A DNA stretch of 64,000 nt from Dugong dugon (GCA_030035585.1 CM057469.1:56809501-56873500); one strand, 5' to 3'; positions 48,092-60,476 are shown, numbered from the stretch's first letter. The notes: a model not told the origin generated them from the sequence alone. A program made the numbers and translations.

Positions 48092-49439
48092 TGGCCAGAA
48101 GAACAAACAAATCCTATCTCGGAAATAGAGCCACAATGCTCCTCAGAAGCGAAAATGGTGAGACTTTGTCTCACTTACTTTGGACATTATCAGGAGGGAC
48201 CAGTCCCAGGAGAAGGACATCATGCTTGGTAAAGAAGAAGGTCAGCAAAAGAGAGGAAGACCCTTGGCAAGATGGATTGACACAGTGGCTGCAACGATAG
48301 GCTTAAGCATAGCAGTGATTGTAAGGATGGCTCAGAACTAGGCAGTGCTTCGTTCTGTTGTAAACAGGGTGGCTGTGAGTTCAAACCAATTCAATGGCAC
48401 CTAATAGCAACAACACATATGAGTTAGTGTATAATTGCATTAAGTATTAACATGCAGATGGCATAAACGAAAGACAATAGAAATGGATATGAGGGAAATA
48501 AACCATAGACTCAATGCTGGAAATATGAAGAAGGTAGTGTATTAATGTGAATAGTAAATTGAGTTTGAGATAGGAAGTGGGGAGATTGTGCCTCTCAGTG
48601 AATAGTAGTTATTACTTTAACTCCTTAGAATTCACAGTTTATCATGTGCATATAAAAGTAAAACACAAAGTAGAAAAATAATAAATACTAGAAGACAGAA
48701 ACAGAAAAATATGTGGTAGATACTGAAAGTTTGGCACTTTCCTTTTTTTGATGGAGTTTGCTTCTTTCAAATGTTTGGTAATTTTTGGCTATACACCTAC
48801 CTTTTGGGATCCTCTGTTAGTTCCTGTGAATGTTTAATCTGTTTATAGCTGATGACTGGGGAAGACGATTTAGATGTTTTAATTAGTGGGGTGTGATGGT
48901 GGTTATTCTGGACAGAGTACCTTGGTTCTTCCTGACAGTTGCATACTCCTGGGTCACTATCTGCTTTCCCTGACTCAAGGGCCTGTGGTCACTACTCCCT
49001 TTTTAATAGAGAAATAGCAATTACCGCCTGGCCCAGAGGCCAATGGCACGAGGTGTTGACCCCTGTACACTCCCAATGAAACAGCAAAATCAGTCATTCT
49101 GACAGTTGCTTCCTGGCCCCTCCCCTACTGGTGGGACCCACACCTCCAGGTTAGGGTCACCACCTAAGCTCCCAGCTTTTGCAGCAGGTTGTAGTTCCTT
49201 TCTTCCACCAAATCATTACTGCCTTTCACATTTCAGGAGTTCCTCATAGTGTGTGATTCAATTTACCAGCATGATTGTGACTTTTAAAAAATATATCCTT
49301 TTCGGTCAGTTTTTGGATGAATCATCTGGCCAATGGGAGGAGGACACAAAAGTGTACGTTCAGGCTACTAGGTTGATTCTCTGCTAATAGTTGGATTTTA
49401 GGTCTCAACCCTCTGTAATCCATGCTTTGCAATATTGCC

Positions 49440-49605
49440 AAATTAATCTCCCTCTTGGAGTTTCATATTCTTCATCCATACAATGGGAATAACATCATCT
49501 ATCTTTTCAGCATTGCTGTGCAGGTTAGATATAAAACATCTAGTTCAATGACAGACATGGACTAGGCACACAGAAACTGATATTTATTTTTATTAGTAGT
49601 AAAGT
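49440..49605 (+). repeat. MIR SINE
   Basis: TTGGAGTTTCATATTCTTCATCC and CAATGGGAATAACATCATC match the MIR core. Confidence 0.6.
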
Positions 49606-49659
49606 ACATGTCTCTAAATATCATTCCCTTTTTCCCTGCTGCCTACCAAAAAAGTTCCA

Positions 49660-50125
49660 AATTTCTAGCTTGGTCTTCAGGGCTCGCTATACCTTAATCC
49701 CAATGTGTTTTTAGAAATGTACCTTCAGCTGCGCTTCTTTATAACCTGCTTTTCTGCCAACGTGACTGTTGCTGTGTTTTCTACTAGTATATCTATGACT
49801 CTCATGTTCCAGGCTTTCTCTAAAGATTCTCTCCATCTCCTCTACCTATTCTGCCTACCAAACCTTGGAAGTAATATTTAAGTTCTGCCTTCTCCATAAA
49901 ACCCCCTGGAAATATTTGCCCTCCCTCTTCTGTTTTGTTAGTATCATTCTTCATTCTGCTTTTAATTATAACTATTCTGTATACTGGGATTTTTCCACAA
50001 CTACTCTCTCACTACATTGTAAATTTCTTAAGAGCACAAATTAACTCTCATTCACCTTTATTCCACTAGAGAGACTGAAAGCGGCCTTTGCGCCTAGTGG
50101 GCATGCAATAAATATTCAATGGGTA
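49660..50125 (+). repeat. L2 LINE 3' part
   Basis: From TTCCAAATTTCTAGCTTGGTCTTC to GTGGGCATGCAATAAATATTC; the order CTTCAGGGCTC, CTCCATAAAACCCCC, ACTACATTGTAAATTTC is that of L2. Confidence 0.7.
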
Positions 50126-50803
50126 AATATAAGACAAATATTAGTAAGAAAAGATCAAAACATCACGCTATATTATGTAAGAGTTTCTGTGCCCGTCCTT
50201 AACAAAATGAATAAAGTTATTAGGCAAGGATAGTAAATGGGAGTCTAGCTAGAATCAGCAATTTTAGAGATCCAATGTCATGAGAATAAGAAAAATCTAT
50301 AGAAAAGTTGGGGATAGAAAGACAGCATATTACTCTTTAAAAAAACATTAAAAAACAGGCTAAGAATGGAGCTCCTGTAAAATCTATGTAAAACTTCAAT
50401 AAACACATAATAAAAAGGTACTAAAACAAATCCTTCTATGGATCATCCAACCAAAATGATAAAACTAAGAATACAAACATTAAATATGCCAAGAATAAAA
50501 GTGTATTTATATTAACCAATGACACTCGTAAAATGCTTCCTTAAGCTAAGATATGGAGGTACCTATTTTTATATAGACTAAACTACTGTTTCTAAGAACA
50601 TGTAGTCTAGAAACTGACATGGGAAGGAAATTGTCTCAACAAATCAAGAATTGGCTTAGGTGATGTTTTCTGGGTAGCCATTAAGTAATAGTCATCATAA
50701 TACAATTAAATTCAACTTCCTTCTGGGAAAAGGGGATCCAAGAAAATCATCAATTTGAGAACAGAACTATGACAAAATTCAGAATTAGTAAATTTAAATT
50801 TAA

Positions 50804-51065
50804 ACGTAGTAACATTCTTTTAAACTGACCAGGAAAAAAAAACTTTGGAACTGTTAGTTATCTCCTGATAAAAATACCTGAGAACTGCCAAAGATTTCTC
50901 CTTGAATGATGTTGACCTAAAATATGGCACTGTACCCTAAAAAGATCATCGAATTTGATGATCTCTTCAAATTGGGAAAGTGAAGACTAAGAAATAATTG
51001 AAATCTAAAAATCAGGAAAATATGTGCAGAAAGCTCATACTTTATAAGTAAAAGAGTTTTATAAA
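50804..51065. repeat. Unclassified repeat, copy 1 of a local pair
   Basis: About 80-90% identical by eye to 52461-52860, sharing GTAGTAACATNCTTTTAAACTG, TGAGAACTGCCAAAGATTT and GATGTTGACCTAAAATATGG. Family not recognised. Confidence 0.7.
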
Positions 51066-51373
51066 AAATTCAGATGTGAGAAATTAAGAATGTTAATAGC
51101 CTAGGTTACGCATTCAAAATGTTAGTGACCTAGATTCATTATTGACAAATGAGCTATAAAATGCGGGTCAAAGATACTTTTGAAAAACAGTGTGTGCCTT
51201 CATTCAATGTTTATTCAATAAATATTTCTTAAGCACTTATTAGGTATCAGGCACTATGCTTTAAAAAAAATCCCATGTGGTCATATGGCAAATAAAATAA
51301 CACAGAAAAAATATGTTTCAAAAACTGAAAATCCCCTAGAAGAGAATAGGAAAGCCTGCCCTTTATAGCACCT

Positions 51374-51782
51374 ATGTCAGTTACCTAGTGCTGCTGCAAC
51401 AGAAATACCCTAAGTGGGTGGCTTTAAAGGATAGAAGTTTATTTTGCCACAGCTCCAGAAACTAATAGTCCAAATCAGCGTCTCAGGGGTATAGATTCCC
51501 TCTGTGAGCTTCTCTCCCTGTTTCTGGTGTGTGCCCACAATCCTTGGCATTCTTGGCATTACTTGGCATCTGTCTTCCCCCCTTGTGTGTATCTCTGCAT
51601 TTATTATGTTCTTTTTATGACTCAGAAGTGATTAGATTTAGGACCCACTTTACACTGGTACAGCTTCATTAACATAACAAAAGAAAACCCCTATTTTCAA
51701 ACAGGATCACATTTACAGGTGCAGGGGTTAAGATTTCAACAGATATTTAGGTGCAGGGGGACACAATTAAATCCATATCAGG
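51374..51782 (-). repeat. MaLR-type LTR (MLT1/MST-like), antisense
   Basis: Starts TGTCAGTTACCTAGTGCTGCTG, continues through GGTGGCTTTAAAGG...AGAAGTTTATTTTGCCACAG and ends near GGGGGACACAATTAAATCC. These are the hallmarks of the reverse complement of mammalian MaLR LTRs. Subfamily not assigned. Confidence 0.75.
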
Positions 51783-51939
51783 GACTATGAGGTAAAGTAG
51801 AAAATAGTGATCAAAACATCTGCTAGTAACACCAGAAAGGAATTACAAAGGAAGACAAACACAAAAGGCTGCATAAGGGACCAACTGGAAATATTTTAAT
51901 TGCTAGGAAACTGTTCTGGAAGAAGTAAGCACCAAACCA

Positions 51940-52222
51940 TACCAAACCCATTGCTGTCGAGTCAATTCTGATTCATAGTGACCCTATAGGACAGAGCAGA
52001 ACTGCTCCAAAGGGCAATTCTACTCTGTCCTATCGGGTTGCTATGAGTTGAAATTGACTCGACGGCAACAGGTTTGGTTCTTAGGCCATAGGGTTTCCAA
52101 AGCTGTAATCTTTATGGTAGTAGACTGCCACAGCTTTCTCCAAAAGAGCCGCTGGTGGATTTGAACCACTGACCTTTCAGTTAGCAGCTGTGCACTTAAC
52201 CATTGCATCACCAGGGCTCCAT
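51940..52222 (-). mobile_element. AfroSINE, long form, with an inverted copy of its 3' part inside
   Basis: Left part 51945-52008 is the 3' third in antisense. 52012-52079 is the same third in sense. 52083-52222 continues the antisense SINE (GGCTGTAATC-like middle to CACCAGGGCTCC). The first two blocks form an imperfect hairpin. Confidence 0.85.
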
Positions 52223-52460
52223 AGAAGTACAGTAGAAATAAATAGGTGATTCTGTCAAGGAAGAAATGTACGGAGTAGGATTCCTCAGAATTTGGTGTGA
52301 AAACTAGTCTCATTAAAAAATTCTGACAGTGAATTAAGCAGAAGTTCACAGCAAAATTTCCAAATCTACAAATGGTAGAATGCTCTCCAAATTCCCAAAC
52401 ATGCAAATTTTTAGGAAAGAAACAGGAATATTTTAAAAATTATTTTCAAATGGACATAGA

Positions 52461-52860
52461 AGTAGTAACATGCTTTTAAACTGACCAGGAAAAAAAAATT
52501 TTTTTGAACTGTTAGTTATCACCTGATGAAAACACCTGAGAACTGCCAAAGATTTTTCCTCGAATGATGTTGACCTAAAATATGGCACTGCACCCCAAAA
52601 AGATCATCATTGTTAGGCATCACCGAGATGAAAATTAAAAACAAAAAAATGTAGCTATTTATATTGGCTAAACCATAATAGAGATACAGTAGAACTAAAA
52701 GATATACAGAAGAGTGCATTTACAATGACAAAGGACGAACAATCACCTAAAACCAAAGGACTCTTCAAATTGGAAAGGTCAAGACAGAAATAACTGAAAT
52801 CTAAAATGCCAGAAGAATATACGCAGAAGTCTCATACCTTATAAATAAAAAAGTTTTAGA
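52461..52860. repeat. Unclassified repeat, copy 2 of a local pair
   Basis: Same unit as 50804-51065 but with about 145 extra bases (52608-52757), absent from copy 1, between CAAAAAGATCATC and CTCTTCAAATTGG. Confidence 0.7.
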
Positions 52861-52885
52861 ATAAACCTTTATACTTAGGTTTGAA

Positions 52886-53048
52886 GCCCTGGTAGTGCAG
52901 TGCTCGTTAGCAAAGCTCAGCTGCTAACCAAAACGTCAGCAGTTGGAATCCACCAGCCGCTCCTTGGAAACCCTATGGAGCAGTTTTGCTCTGTCTTATA
53001 GGGTCGCTAAGATTCAGAATCAATTTGACAGCAATGGGTTTGGTTTTT
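52886..53048 (+). mobile_element. AfroSINE, short form
   Basis: AGCCCTGGTAGTGCAGTG to CAATTTGACAGCAATGGG. Flanked by TTATACTTASGTTT on both sides (about 52870 and 53055). Confidence 0.92.
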
Positions 53049-53189
53049 TGCTTTTATACTTACGTTTATTGGCCAAATCTCAAAAGTTGAGGATAGGGGA
53101 AGTTCACAGATATTCAAGTAAAGTAAGTTTAATATAAATAAGAAGTGCAGGAAGACTGAAACTATCTGTCTTCCTTGGATAATTCATTG

Positions 53190-54250
53190 AATAGTCCATG
53201 GGCCTAGCAGATGTTGTAATCACTGGGGATACTGGGGTGAAGGAGGTATACAAGGTCACTGTGCTCATATGCTCTCTCTAGAGGGAGGAGAAAAAAAAGC
53301 AAGTAATTCATGAATAAATTAACTTCAGAAAGCAGTAAGTACTTTGAAGAAAATAAGGTGATATGACAAAGAGGCAGATGCAAGAGTGCATGGATGATTA
53401 GAGAACTGTCAGAAGGGGTAAAATTTGATCTAAGAGCCGGATGATGAGAAAGCAGCCAGTCACGCTGGGTTCTGTGGGCAGAGCAGCCCAGGCAGAAGAA
53501 ATGCAAGTTCAAAGGCCCTCAGATATAAATGGGGTTGGTGTCTTCAAATAACTGCAAGAAGTCCGACATGACAGGAGCATTGGGCCTTACAGGCAACATG
53601 AAAGATCTTAAGCTGCATGGTAACAAGATTCAATGCGTTTTTTAAAGATCTCTCTGGTTCTCTTGCGAAGAAGAGAGAGGCCAGTTAGAAGGCCATTGCA
53701 ATAAGCCAAGTGAGACTGCAACTCAGTGGGGAAGCCAAGACTGGGAGTAATTAGCTTCTAGATGCTAATAAAAGCCTCGCCTTATGAAATCACTTAGAGG
53801 GAGGGTGCAGACAGAGAAGAGCAGAGATCCAGACGTGGAGCCTAGGAGAACTCTGGTATTTCCAAGCCCAGAAAAAGAGGAAGAGTCAGAGAAGGAGTTG
53901 GAAAAGGAGCCTCCAATGAGTTAAGGATGACCAAAACAGTGCATTATCACGGAAGCCAAAGAAGAGAGTGTTTCAGGAAGAGAGCAATGGACTGTGTCAA
54001 ATGCTGCTGAGAAGTCAGGCATGATGAGGAAAGAGCAGTGGACCATTGGATATGGTAATATGGAAGTCAACGGTGCCTGGACAAGAGCAGTTTTAGGGGT
54101 GTGGTGGTGATGTATGGGACAAGAGGGAGTGAGACAGATAACCTAGGTAATTATTCACATGAATTTTGCTATGAAGATCAGAAAAAAGAGCAGTAGTTAG
54201 AAGGAGGATGAGGTCAAAACTAGAGGCATGGAGTTAATTGTTACTGTTAT
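53190..54250 (-). repeat. L2-like LINE, antisense
   Basis: GTCACTGTGCTCATATGCTC, AGTTCAAAGGCCCTCAG, GGCATTGGGCC...GGTTCTCTTGC and GAAGGCCATTGCAATAAGCC lie in the order of reversed L2. The right limit is uncertain. Confidence 0.6.
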
Positions 54251-54627
54251 TAATCGAGAAATATGGCAGCATATTTGCATGATGATGCCAATGAACAATT
54301 AGAAAGGAGGAGACTGATAACATAAACAAGAGTGGGAATAATTGTAAGAGTAATGGAGAAATGCAAAGCAATGGAGAGGACACAATTAGATGGGATCCAG
54401 GAAAATTGTTTGGCCAGGCCAAAAAGAAACAGAGACACTTCTCCACTATATCAGGAAGGAAGTTAGAAAGGGCAAGTACAGATGCTGGTAGGTTGGCTGA
54501 CTTGGTGAAAGAAAGATGAGGTAATCTCTACCTGAGTAAGTCTGTGTTAGCGAGGTTTGAGGCAAAGTCATCAGAGAGAGCTGAGGAGAGGGTGCGCTAG
54601 TATTTCAAAGAGGGGTAGGTAGGAGTC

Positions 54628-54786
54628 GGAGCCCTGGTGGCGAAGTGGTTAAGAGCTCAGGCTGCCAACTAAAAAAGGTTGGCAGTTTGAAACCATCATC
54701 CGCTCCTTGGAAACACTATGGGGCAGCTCTACTCTGTCCTATAGGCTCGCTATGAGTCAGAATCGACTCGACGCCACACAACAACA
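54628..54786 (+). mobile_element. AfroSINE, short form
   Basis: GGAGCCCTGGTGGCGAAGTGG to AATCGACTCGACGCC. Flanked by GGTAGGAGTC at 54618-54627 and 54787-54796. Confidence 0.94.
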
Positions 54787-54796
54787 GGTAGGAGTC

Positions 54797-54995
54797 TGTG
54801 GGTACAGAAAACAGTTAAGTGCTCGGCTCTTAGCTCAAAGGTTGGCAGTTCAAACCCACCCAGAGGTGTCTCAGAAGAAAAGCCTGAAAATCTGCTCCCC
54901 AAAGGTCACAACCATGAAAATCCTATGGATCAGTTCTACTCTGCAGCCCATGAGACTGCCATGAGTCAGAATTGACTTGATGGCAACTGGTATAG
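54797..54995 (+). mobile_element. AfroSINE, divergent long form
   Basis: CAGTTAAGTGCTCGGCTC head part, CTCAGAAGAAAAGCCTG middle, TTGACTTGATGGCAACTGG tail. Next to the previous copy. Confidence 0.85.
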
Positions 54996-55825
54996 GTATG
55001 AGATAGTTTCTGAGATTTGGAGGGCCATGATGCTTGGGGAGGGTGGCAGGAAGACTGGCCAAAGTTGAGTGCGCATTTAAAATTTGCAGTGATGATTTCA
55101 AATAAGACAGCATGTTTCTCTCTAGCCTATTCAAGTTGCTGTAGCACAGATGCAGAGCAGACACATAGTTAAGTCATTCTGGATAAGCAAGTGTTCTGAA
55201 TCACACAGGATTTGCAATAATTTAAAACAATCTTGAATGTACTATATACATTCCTGCCTTTCTAAATTATCTCAATTACTGCAGACAGTCTTGGAAATTC
55301 CAAGCTGAATAATGCCATACTGCTGAAAGCAATGAATGCTGCTCCATGCTGATGAACTATCTGTGCTGGCTGGTGCATCTTCATCTCCACCGTAGCACAA
55401 AGTGGCCATTAGAAGTTCCCGATAGGCATTGCTGATCCCTCCTGTGCATCTGATCCCAGAGGCAAAGTTATTCCATCAGCTCTCTTCTGTGAGAGATTCT
55501 TTGCTGCTCAGTGTGGATTGACAGCTTCCTACACCATCATTTTTTCTAATCTTTGCCAGCCACTGCTGTTGCCATGGTTCCCTTCATCAGCTCTTGTATC
55601 ACCTACTCTGCCTTGCCTCAGCCTTTCCCACTTAGCATTTTTGTCTCCTCTTACTTCACATACACGTCTTGACACTTCCAGAAAAAAAATTTTTTAAAAG
55701 CTAGCCTTTTATAGACATCACTATTCAGTTAGTACATTTCTTATTTTCCTCTCAGAAAACCAAGCAGTAATAGCACACCAGGTATAATCCTCTAGTCTTT
55801 ACTGCTTCCTGAACGCTGAATAATT

Positions 55826-55876
55826 GTTGTTGTTAGGTGCCATTGAGTTGGTTCCGACCCATAGCAACCCTTTGCA
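55826..55876 (-). mobile_element. AfroSINE/RTE tail fragment
   Basis: TTGTTGTTGTTAGGTGCC then GTTGGTTCCGACCCATAGC; only the shared tail is present, so SINE and RTE cannot be told apart. Confidence 0.65.
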
Positions 55877-55944
55877 CTTTTCAAGATCTATGAAGAGTCA
55901 CTTTAAAATGGAGAAGCATGAGGAATCCAAAAGCCTGGATTGAC

Positions 55945-56450
55945 AAACATTTATTCAGTACCTGTTATCTATCAGGCAGTGCGTAGGCACTGGGCATTCA
56001 AAGATGAATAAGCTGCAGCCCTAATCCTCAAAGTATTCAGAGGCAAGTGGCAGAATAAGAGAAGTAAACCAATAAATATAATAGAGTGAGGTGTATAGAG
56101 AGATTGAGTTATAATTACAAAAGGTGTGTACTAGGTGCTACTTATCAACTGACAGGAAGCAATTATTTAACCTAGGGGAATCAGAGAAATTCTTCCAGAA
56201 ATTGAGATGCCTGAGCTGAGTCTTGAAGATCAGGATATAAAGACTGCCAGAGAGAAGGAACTGCATACACAACAGCATGGGGGTAACACACTGCTTGTCC
56301 AGGAATAGCACAGCTCAAACAAAGACCGCATGTCCAGGAGTGACCATAGAAGAGGCTGGAGAGGAATATGGCTCCTGCAGGCACCACCAAGAGGCCTAGA
56401 CTTCATCATTAGGGCAATGGGAAAGTGTTGAAATGTTATAAGTAGAGGTT
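55945..56450 (-). repeat. L2-like LINE, antisense
   Basis: CATTTATTCAGTACCTGTTATC...CAGGCAGTGCGTAGG, ATTCTTCCAGAAATTGAGATGCC and GAGCTGAGTCTTGAAGATCAGG follow the reversed L2 order. Confidence 0.65.
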
Positions 56451-56829
56451 ATGGCCCGATTTTTGTTTTAGAGATTTTTCTGTTTTAAAAGTGCGATCTT
56501 TCAGTCAAAAGATTGAAAGCAGGATCACAGAGATGAGTGAGGCTTTTTCAGCTTAGATGGTTTACAAATAAATACCAAAAAATCATAAACAAAAATAAGA
56601 TGTAAAAAGAAAATAGAAGATATGCAATTAGTATGACAAAGGGATAATGTCTTTAATATATAAAGGAATCTAAAAAATTCAAGAAAACAATAACACTGAA
56701 AGAGAAACATGGACAAAAAAATTGAAATTCACAGAAAAAATTGTAAATTATCAGTAGAAAGGAAAAAATTTTTAAGCATTAGCATTTTAAAAATACAAAT
56801 TTAAACAATTATAAGTCACTAGTCTCACT

Positions 56830-56984
56830 CCAGGAAAGTTTGGTGGTGTAGTGGTTAAAAGCTACAGCTGCTAACCAAAAAGTCAGCAGTTCCAATCCAG
56901 CAGGCACGACTTGGAAACTCTATGGGGCAGTTCTACTCTGTCCTATAGGTCACTATGAGTCAGAATCAACTTGACAACAATGGG
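56830..56984 (+). mobile_element. AfroSINE, short form, in L1M
   Basis: GTTTGGTGGTGTAGTGGTT to CAACTTGACAACAATGGG. Flanked by TAGTCTCACT at 56820-56829 and 56985-56994. Confidence 0.94.
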
Positions 56985-57185
56985 TAGTCTCACTACATCA
57001 GATTCAAAAGAGTTTGAGTAGGCACTTCTACACTGTTGGTGGTAAAGAAAAGTAATGAATTCTTTCTGAAGTATATATCAAGAGTAGAAAAAAAATACAT
57101 CTTCAATCTAGTAATTCCACTCCTTTGACTCAATTCTAAGTAAATAATTGGAGATGCACAGATTTATAAACCAAAATGTTCAATA

Positions 57186-57340
57186 CAAAACCAAAAGCCA
57201 TTTCCATCGAGTCAATTCCGACTCATAGCGACCCTATAGGACAGAGAAGAACTGCCACATAGGGTTTCCAAGGAGCAGCTGGTGGATTCAAACTGCTGAT
57301 CTTTTGGTTAGCAGCCGAACTGCTATACTACCAGGGCTCC
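57186..57340 (-). mobile_element. AfroSINE, short form, in L1M
   Basis: CCATCGAGTCAATTCCGACTC to ACTACCAGGGCTCC. Flanked by AAATGTTCAATA at 57174-57185 and 57341-57352. Confidence 0.94.
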
Positions 57341-57689
57341 AAATGTTCAATATAGGATCATTTATGACAAAAAAAGGGAAAGTCTAAATGTTCAATAGTA
57401 GGGTGGCTAAATATATTATGGCCTAACCCCACAATGGACTACTAGGTAACCATTAAAACTAACAAGGAGGAAGTGTTTGCTAACTGATATTAAGTACATG
57501 CTGAAATTCTTTCTTTTGTGTTTGTATACATCAGTGAATGCTAGCTAGGTAGGTAGTTACATGAACAAAAGATTGAAAGAATAAAAGAAAATATATCAAA
57601 ATATTAACAGTAGTCATTATCTTCATTTGGAATTTTCTGTATTTAAAACCAATCCAAAGAACTTGCAACTTTTTTTTATAACAACACAA

Positions 57690-60467
57690 TCAAGAGAAAT
57701 TAGGAGAAAAAAAATCAGAAGTGATTAATGTTATAGAAGGCAAACCAGAGAATATAGAAAATTTACTACGAAACTTTACCAGAGGCTGGTAAAAATATGG
57801 AATTCATTATCAGTGGTACAGATTGAAAATAAAACAGATTTAAAATTGGGTTAGACATATTTCTAATGGAAGACTGGGACGTAACTCACTTTTAAGATTT
57901 AATGCATGGTATGAAACTTGCCTCCTTGCAGATAGCGTTATCCTGGAATAGATGGGCCACCATTCTAACTGAACCAAGAAAAATTCCATGCTTTACTTCT
58001 ACATCAAGAATATTGGCCTGTGTTACCTCGTGTGTCACAGAAATACTAATTTCAGCAACTCATATAAAAAGAACATGCTAGAGAGTCCCAAAGGCACCAT
58101 TCTCATTCTTCAAGGAAAAGGCATACACTACATATGCCATAACCTATTTCTTCCAACCTCTCAACGTAAATGAGCAGTTTTTTGTTTATCCCTTATTCAC
58201 TCTGCTCAAGCAGAATCACGATCTCCTGAGCATAATGCTCAGAAATGAGTATCATTTAAAACTTCAAAATGGGCTACATTGCCTAATTTGGAAAGAGGCT
58301 TCTCCGCCTTATGATTCATTTGTTCTATGAGTCAATAGAAATTCTAACCTGAGCAGTTCTGTTCTGACTTTAATAATTACCAAGATTCCTGGAACACTTT
58401 TACACAAATGCATTTTCAGCTGCTTGCTTGGGTAACTTGCAGCATACTCAGGCAGAAATTAACTTTTTGAGGGCAGAATTCCATAAAAGGTACCAATCAC
58501 CTGAGTTTATTCACTCTCCACACCAGAATCATATCTTAAATATCAGACAGGTTCAAGCAGTCCAGGTCAGTTTTCTCCAGGTTATGATGCCATAACAAAT
58601 GGCATTAAAATCTCTGTAATTTACAACAAGAAAGGTAATTTCTCTCTCCTGTTACATGACAACTGGGGTCAGGTCCCACTCCATTCCATGTCTTCATTCT
58701 GGCCTTCAGGCTAAAGGAGCAGCTCTTTTCTGGAATGTACTGTTCTCATGACAAGTGGCAGAGCAGGGGTACAACAATGGCAGAACCACATGTGGTTCTT
58801 AAACCTTCTGCTTGGACCTGCATATGGCACTTCTGCATGTATTTCAATGGCTAAAGCAAGTCCAATGGCCAGGCCAAGGTCAGTATGTCATGGGAGTATA
58901 ATCCTCCTACAAAAAGGGTAAGGAATAACTGAAAACAATACCACAATCTACCACATCAAATATCTATATACAAATATGTATAGCAACACATGGATGGCTT
59001 CTTTAGCAAAGGATTTGGGCATGCCAAGAATTGAACCACCATCTAGAGTGAGAATCTATATACATTTCACCACAGTAGTCTGCCTTTATCCTCAGGGGAT
59101 ATGTTCCAAGACCCCCAGTGGATGCCTGAAACCCCGGATAGTACTGAACCCTATATATACTGGTTTTTTTGTTTTTTTGTTTTTCTATACATACATACCC
59201 ATGATAAAGTTTAATTTACAAATTAGGCAAAGTAAGAGATTAACCACAATAACTAACAACGAAACAGAAGGACTTTATGACTTCTCTTTGGCATATCTGA
59301 ATTACCAGCAACACTACTCTTGCGCTTTGGGGTCATTATTAAGTAAAATAAGGGTTATATGAACATAAGCATAGTAGATTGCAATTCAGGTAACTGAAAC
59401 CATGGAAAGCAAAACCATGGATAAGGGGGAACTACAGTATAATTAAGCATAACTATAAACACAAATTCTGAATACTATACCTTGGAATCTAATACTGATT
59501 TCCAGATCCCCTCCCTACCCCTACCCACCCATCCACTCAACCCATTCAAGAAGTTGGTGAAAATGAAATGCTGGCTGACTCTCAACCTCAATCTGTAGAT
59601 TCTATCTAATGTCTCATCCTTTTTCTTCCCCATAGCTCATTTCTTTATCTCAGGGTCCTTCTTATCAATTCTCACTAAAGCACTCAGTCAAAATTCCTCT
59701 AAGTACAAACTATATTAATCGTCTTTTTTAAAGAACTGTTTCTTTCAATACACACTGCAAAATGTGAGCTTCCAGCTTGTTAAGCCAGAAATAGATTTTG
59801 TTCTATTTATTTATTTTGTTTGTTTGCCTACCTATTCAGCTATTTCTCTTAGAGGAGTATCAATTGCTATATCTGTGTTCTCTGCTGCCATCTTTCTGTA
59901 CCTATGATGAGGCGAGGCACATATCGAAATCATTTCAGTGTGAAAATAAACTTCTTGATTGAAATCTAAGTTAAAACGTACTAATCCATTGGGTAGGAAT
60001 GTTTCTAATTCATAGCATTTCCTATGTTACATTTCTATGCATCCTCTACCTCCCATCTAGTCCTCCCAACAGATGTTCCTGTTGAACCATCTCCCACGCA
60101 GTGCCATGAAGGCTACACTTGCTCACATGAAAATAGTAGGCCCTGCTCTAATGTTGTGGATTTCTAGGATGGCATATTCCTTGCAGATTGCCAGCTTTCC
60201 CCAACTCTAGTGCCTCCTTAGGCAGGTGCTGCCTTCATTTGAGTTCTTTTTCTTCACCATAAAATACCTTAATTGTTTCCTACCATTTCTGTATCATTGA
60301 TGACAGAGCCAGTGGAAGCAAGGAGTCAAGGAGCCTGGCTTTCTAGTGCTCAGAAACATAATCTGATGATCCAGGAAAATGTGACTTACTTACGATTGCC
60401 ATTCTATATGATTATCACTATTTCTAGTAAAAGATAAGGATACTGACCAAGATATTGTTCATCAAAT
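57690..60467. other. RGS13 intron; one MITE and an unnamed old repeat
   Basis: 58560-58920 (CATGACAAGTGGCAGAGCAGG...GGCCAAGGTCAGTATGTCATGGG) resembles an ancestral LTR or DNA element that I cannot name; the Tigger2-type element is at 59073. No coding signal. Confidence 0.5.
59073..59437 (-). mobile_element. Tigger2-type non-autonomous DNA element
   Basis: Termini CAGTAGTCTGCCTTTATCC (59073) and GGATAAGGGGGAACTACAG (ending 59437) are imperfect inverted repeats. The inside has the GTGGATGCCTGAAACC segment and a segment complementary to a transposase start (CTCTTGCGCTTTGG). Internally deleted, so not autonomous. Confidence 0.8.
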
Positions 60468-60476
60468 CTCTGCTGA

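Larger units (their letters stand above)
46716..48414 (+). mobile_element. RTE/BovB-type LINE, sense, with a chimeric 5' end
   Basis: Bounded by ACATATGAG at 46707-46715 and 48415-48423. RTE sequence proper runs from about 46802 to 48414, ending AGCAACAACA. The first 86 bp of the insert are not RTE; 46727-46801 repeats 45209-45278. An AfroSINE (47891-48091) interrupts the 3' part. The element is 5'-truncated and inactive. Confidence 0.85.
48424..50803. other. RGS13 intron; MIR and L2 only
   Basis: No exon-like sequence in phase with RGS13. The only assignable parts are the MIR and L2 listed separately. Confidence 0.55.
56540..57660 (+). repeat. Old L1 (L1M) 3' part
   Basis: GACAAAGGGATAATGTCTTTAATATATAAAG, ACTGTTGGTGGTAAAG, CTAGTAATTCCACTCC and GGACTACTAGGTAACCATTAAAA are typical of L1 ORF2/3' UTR. 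Two AfroSINEs are inserted in it. Confidence 0.75.
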
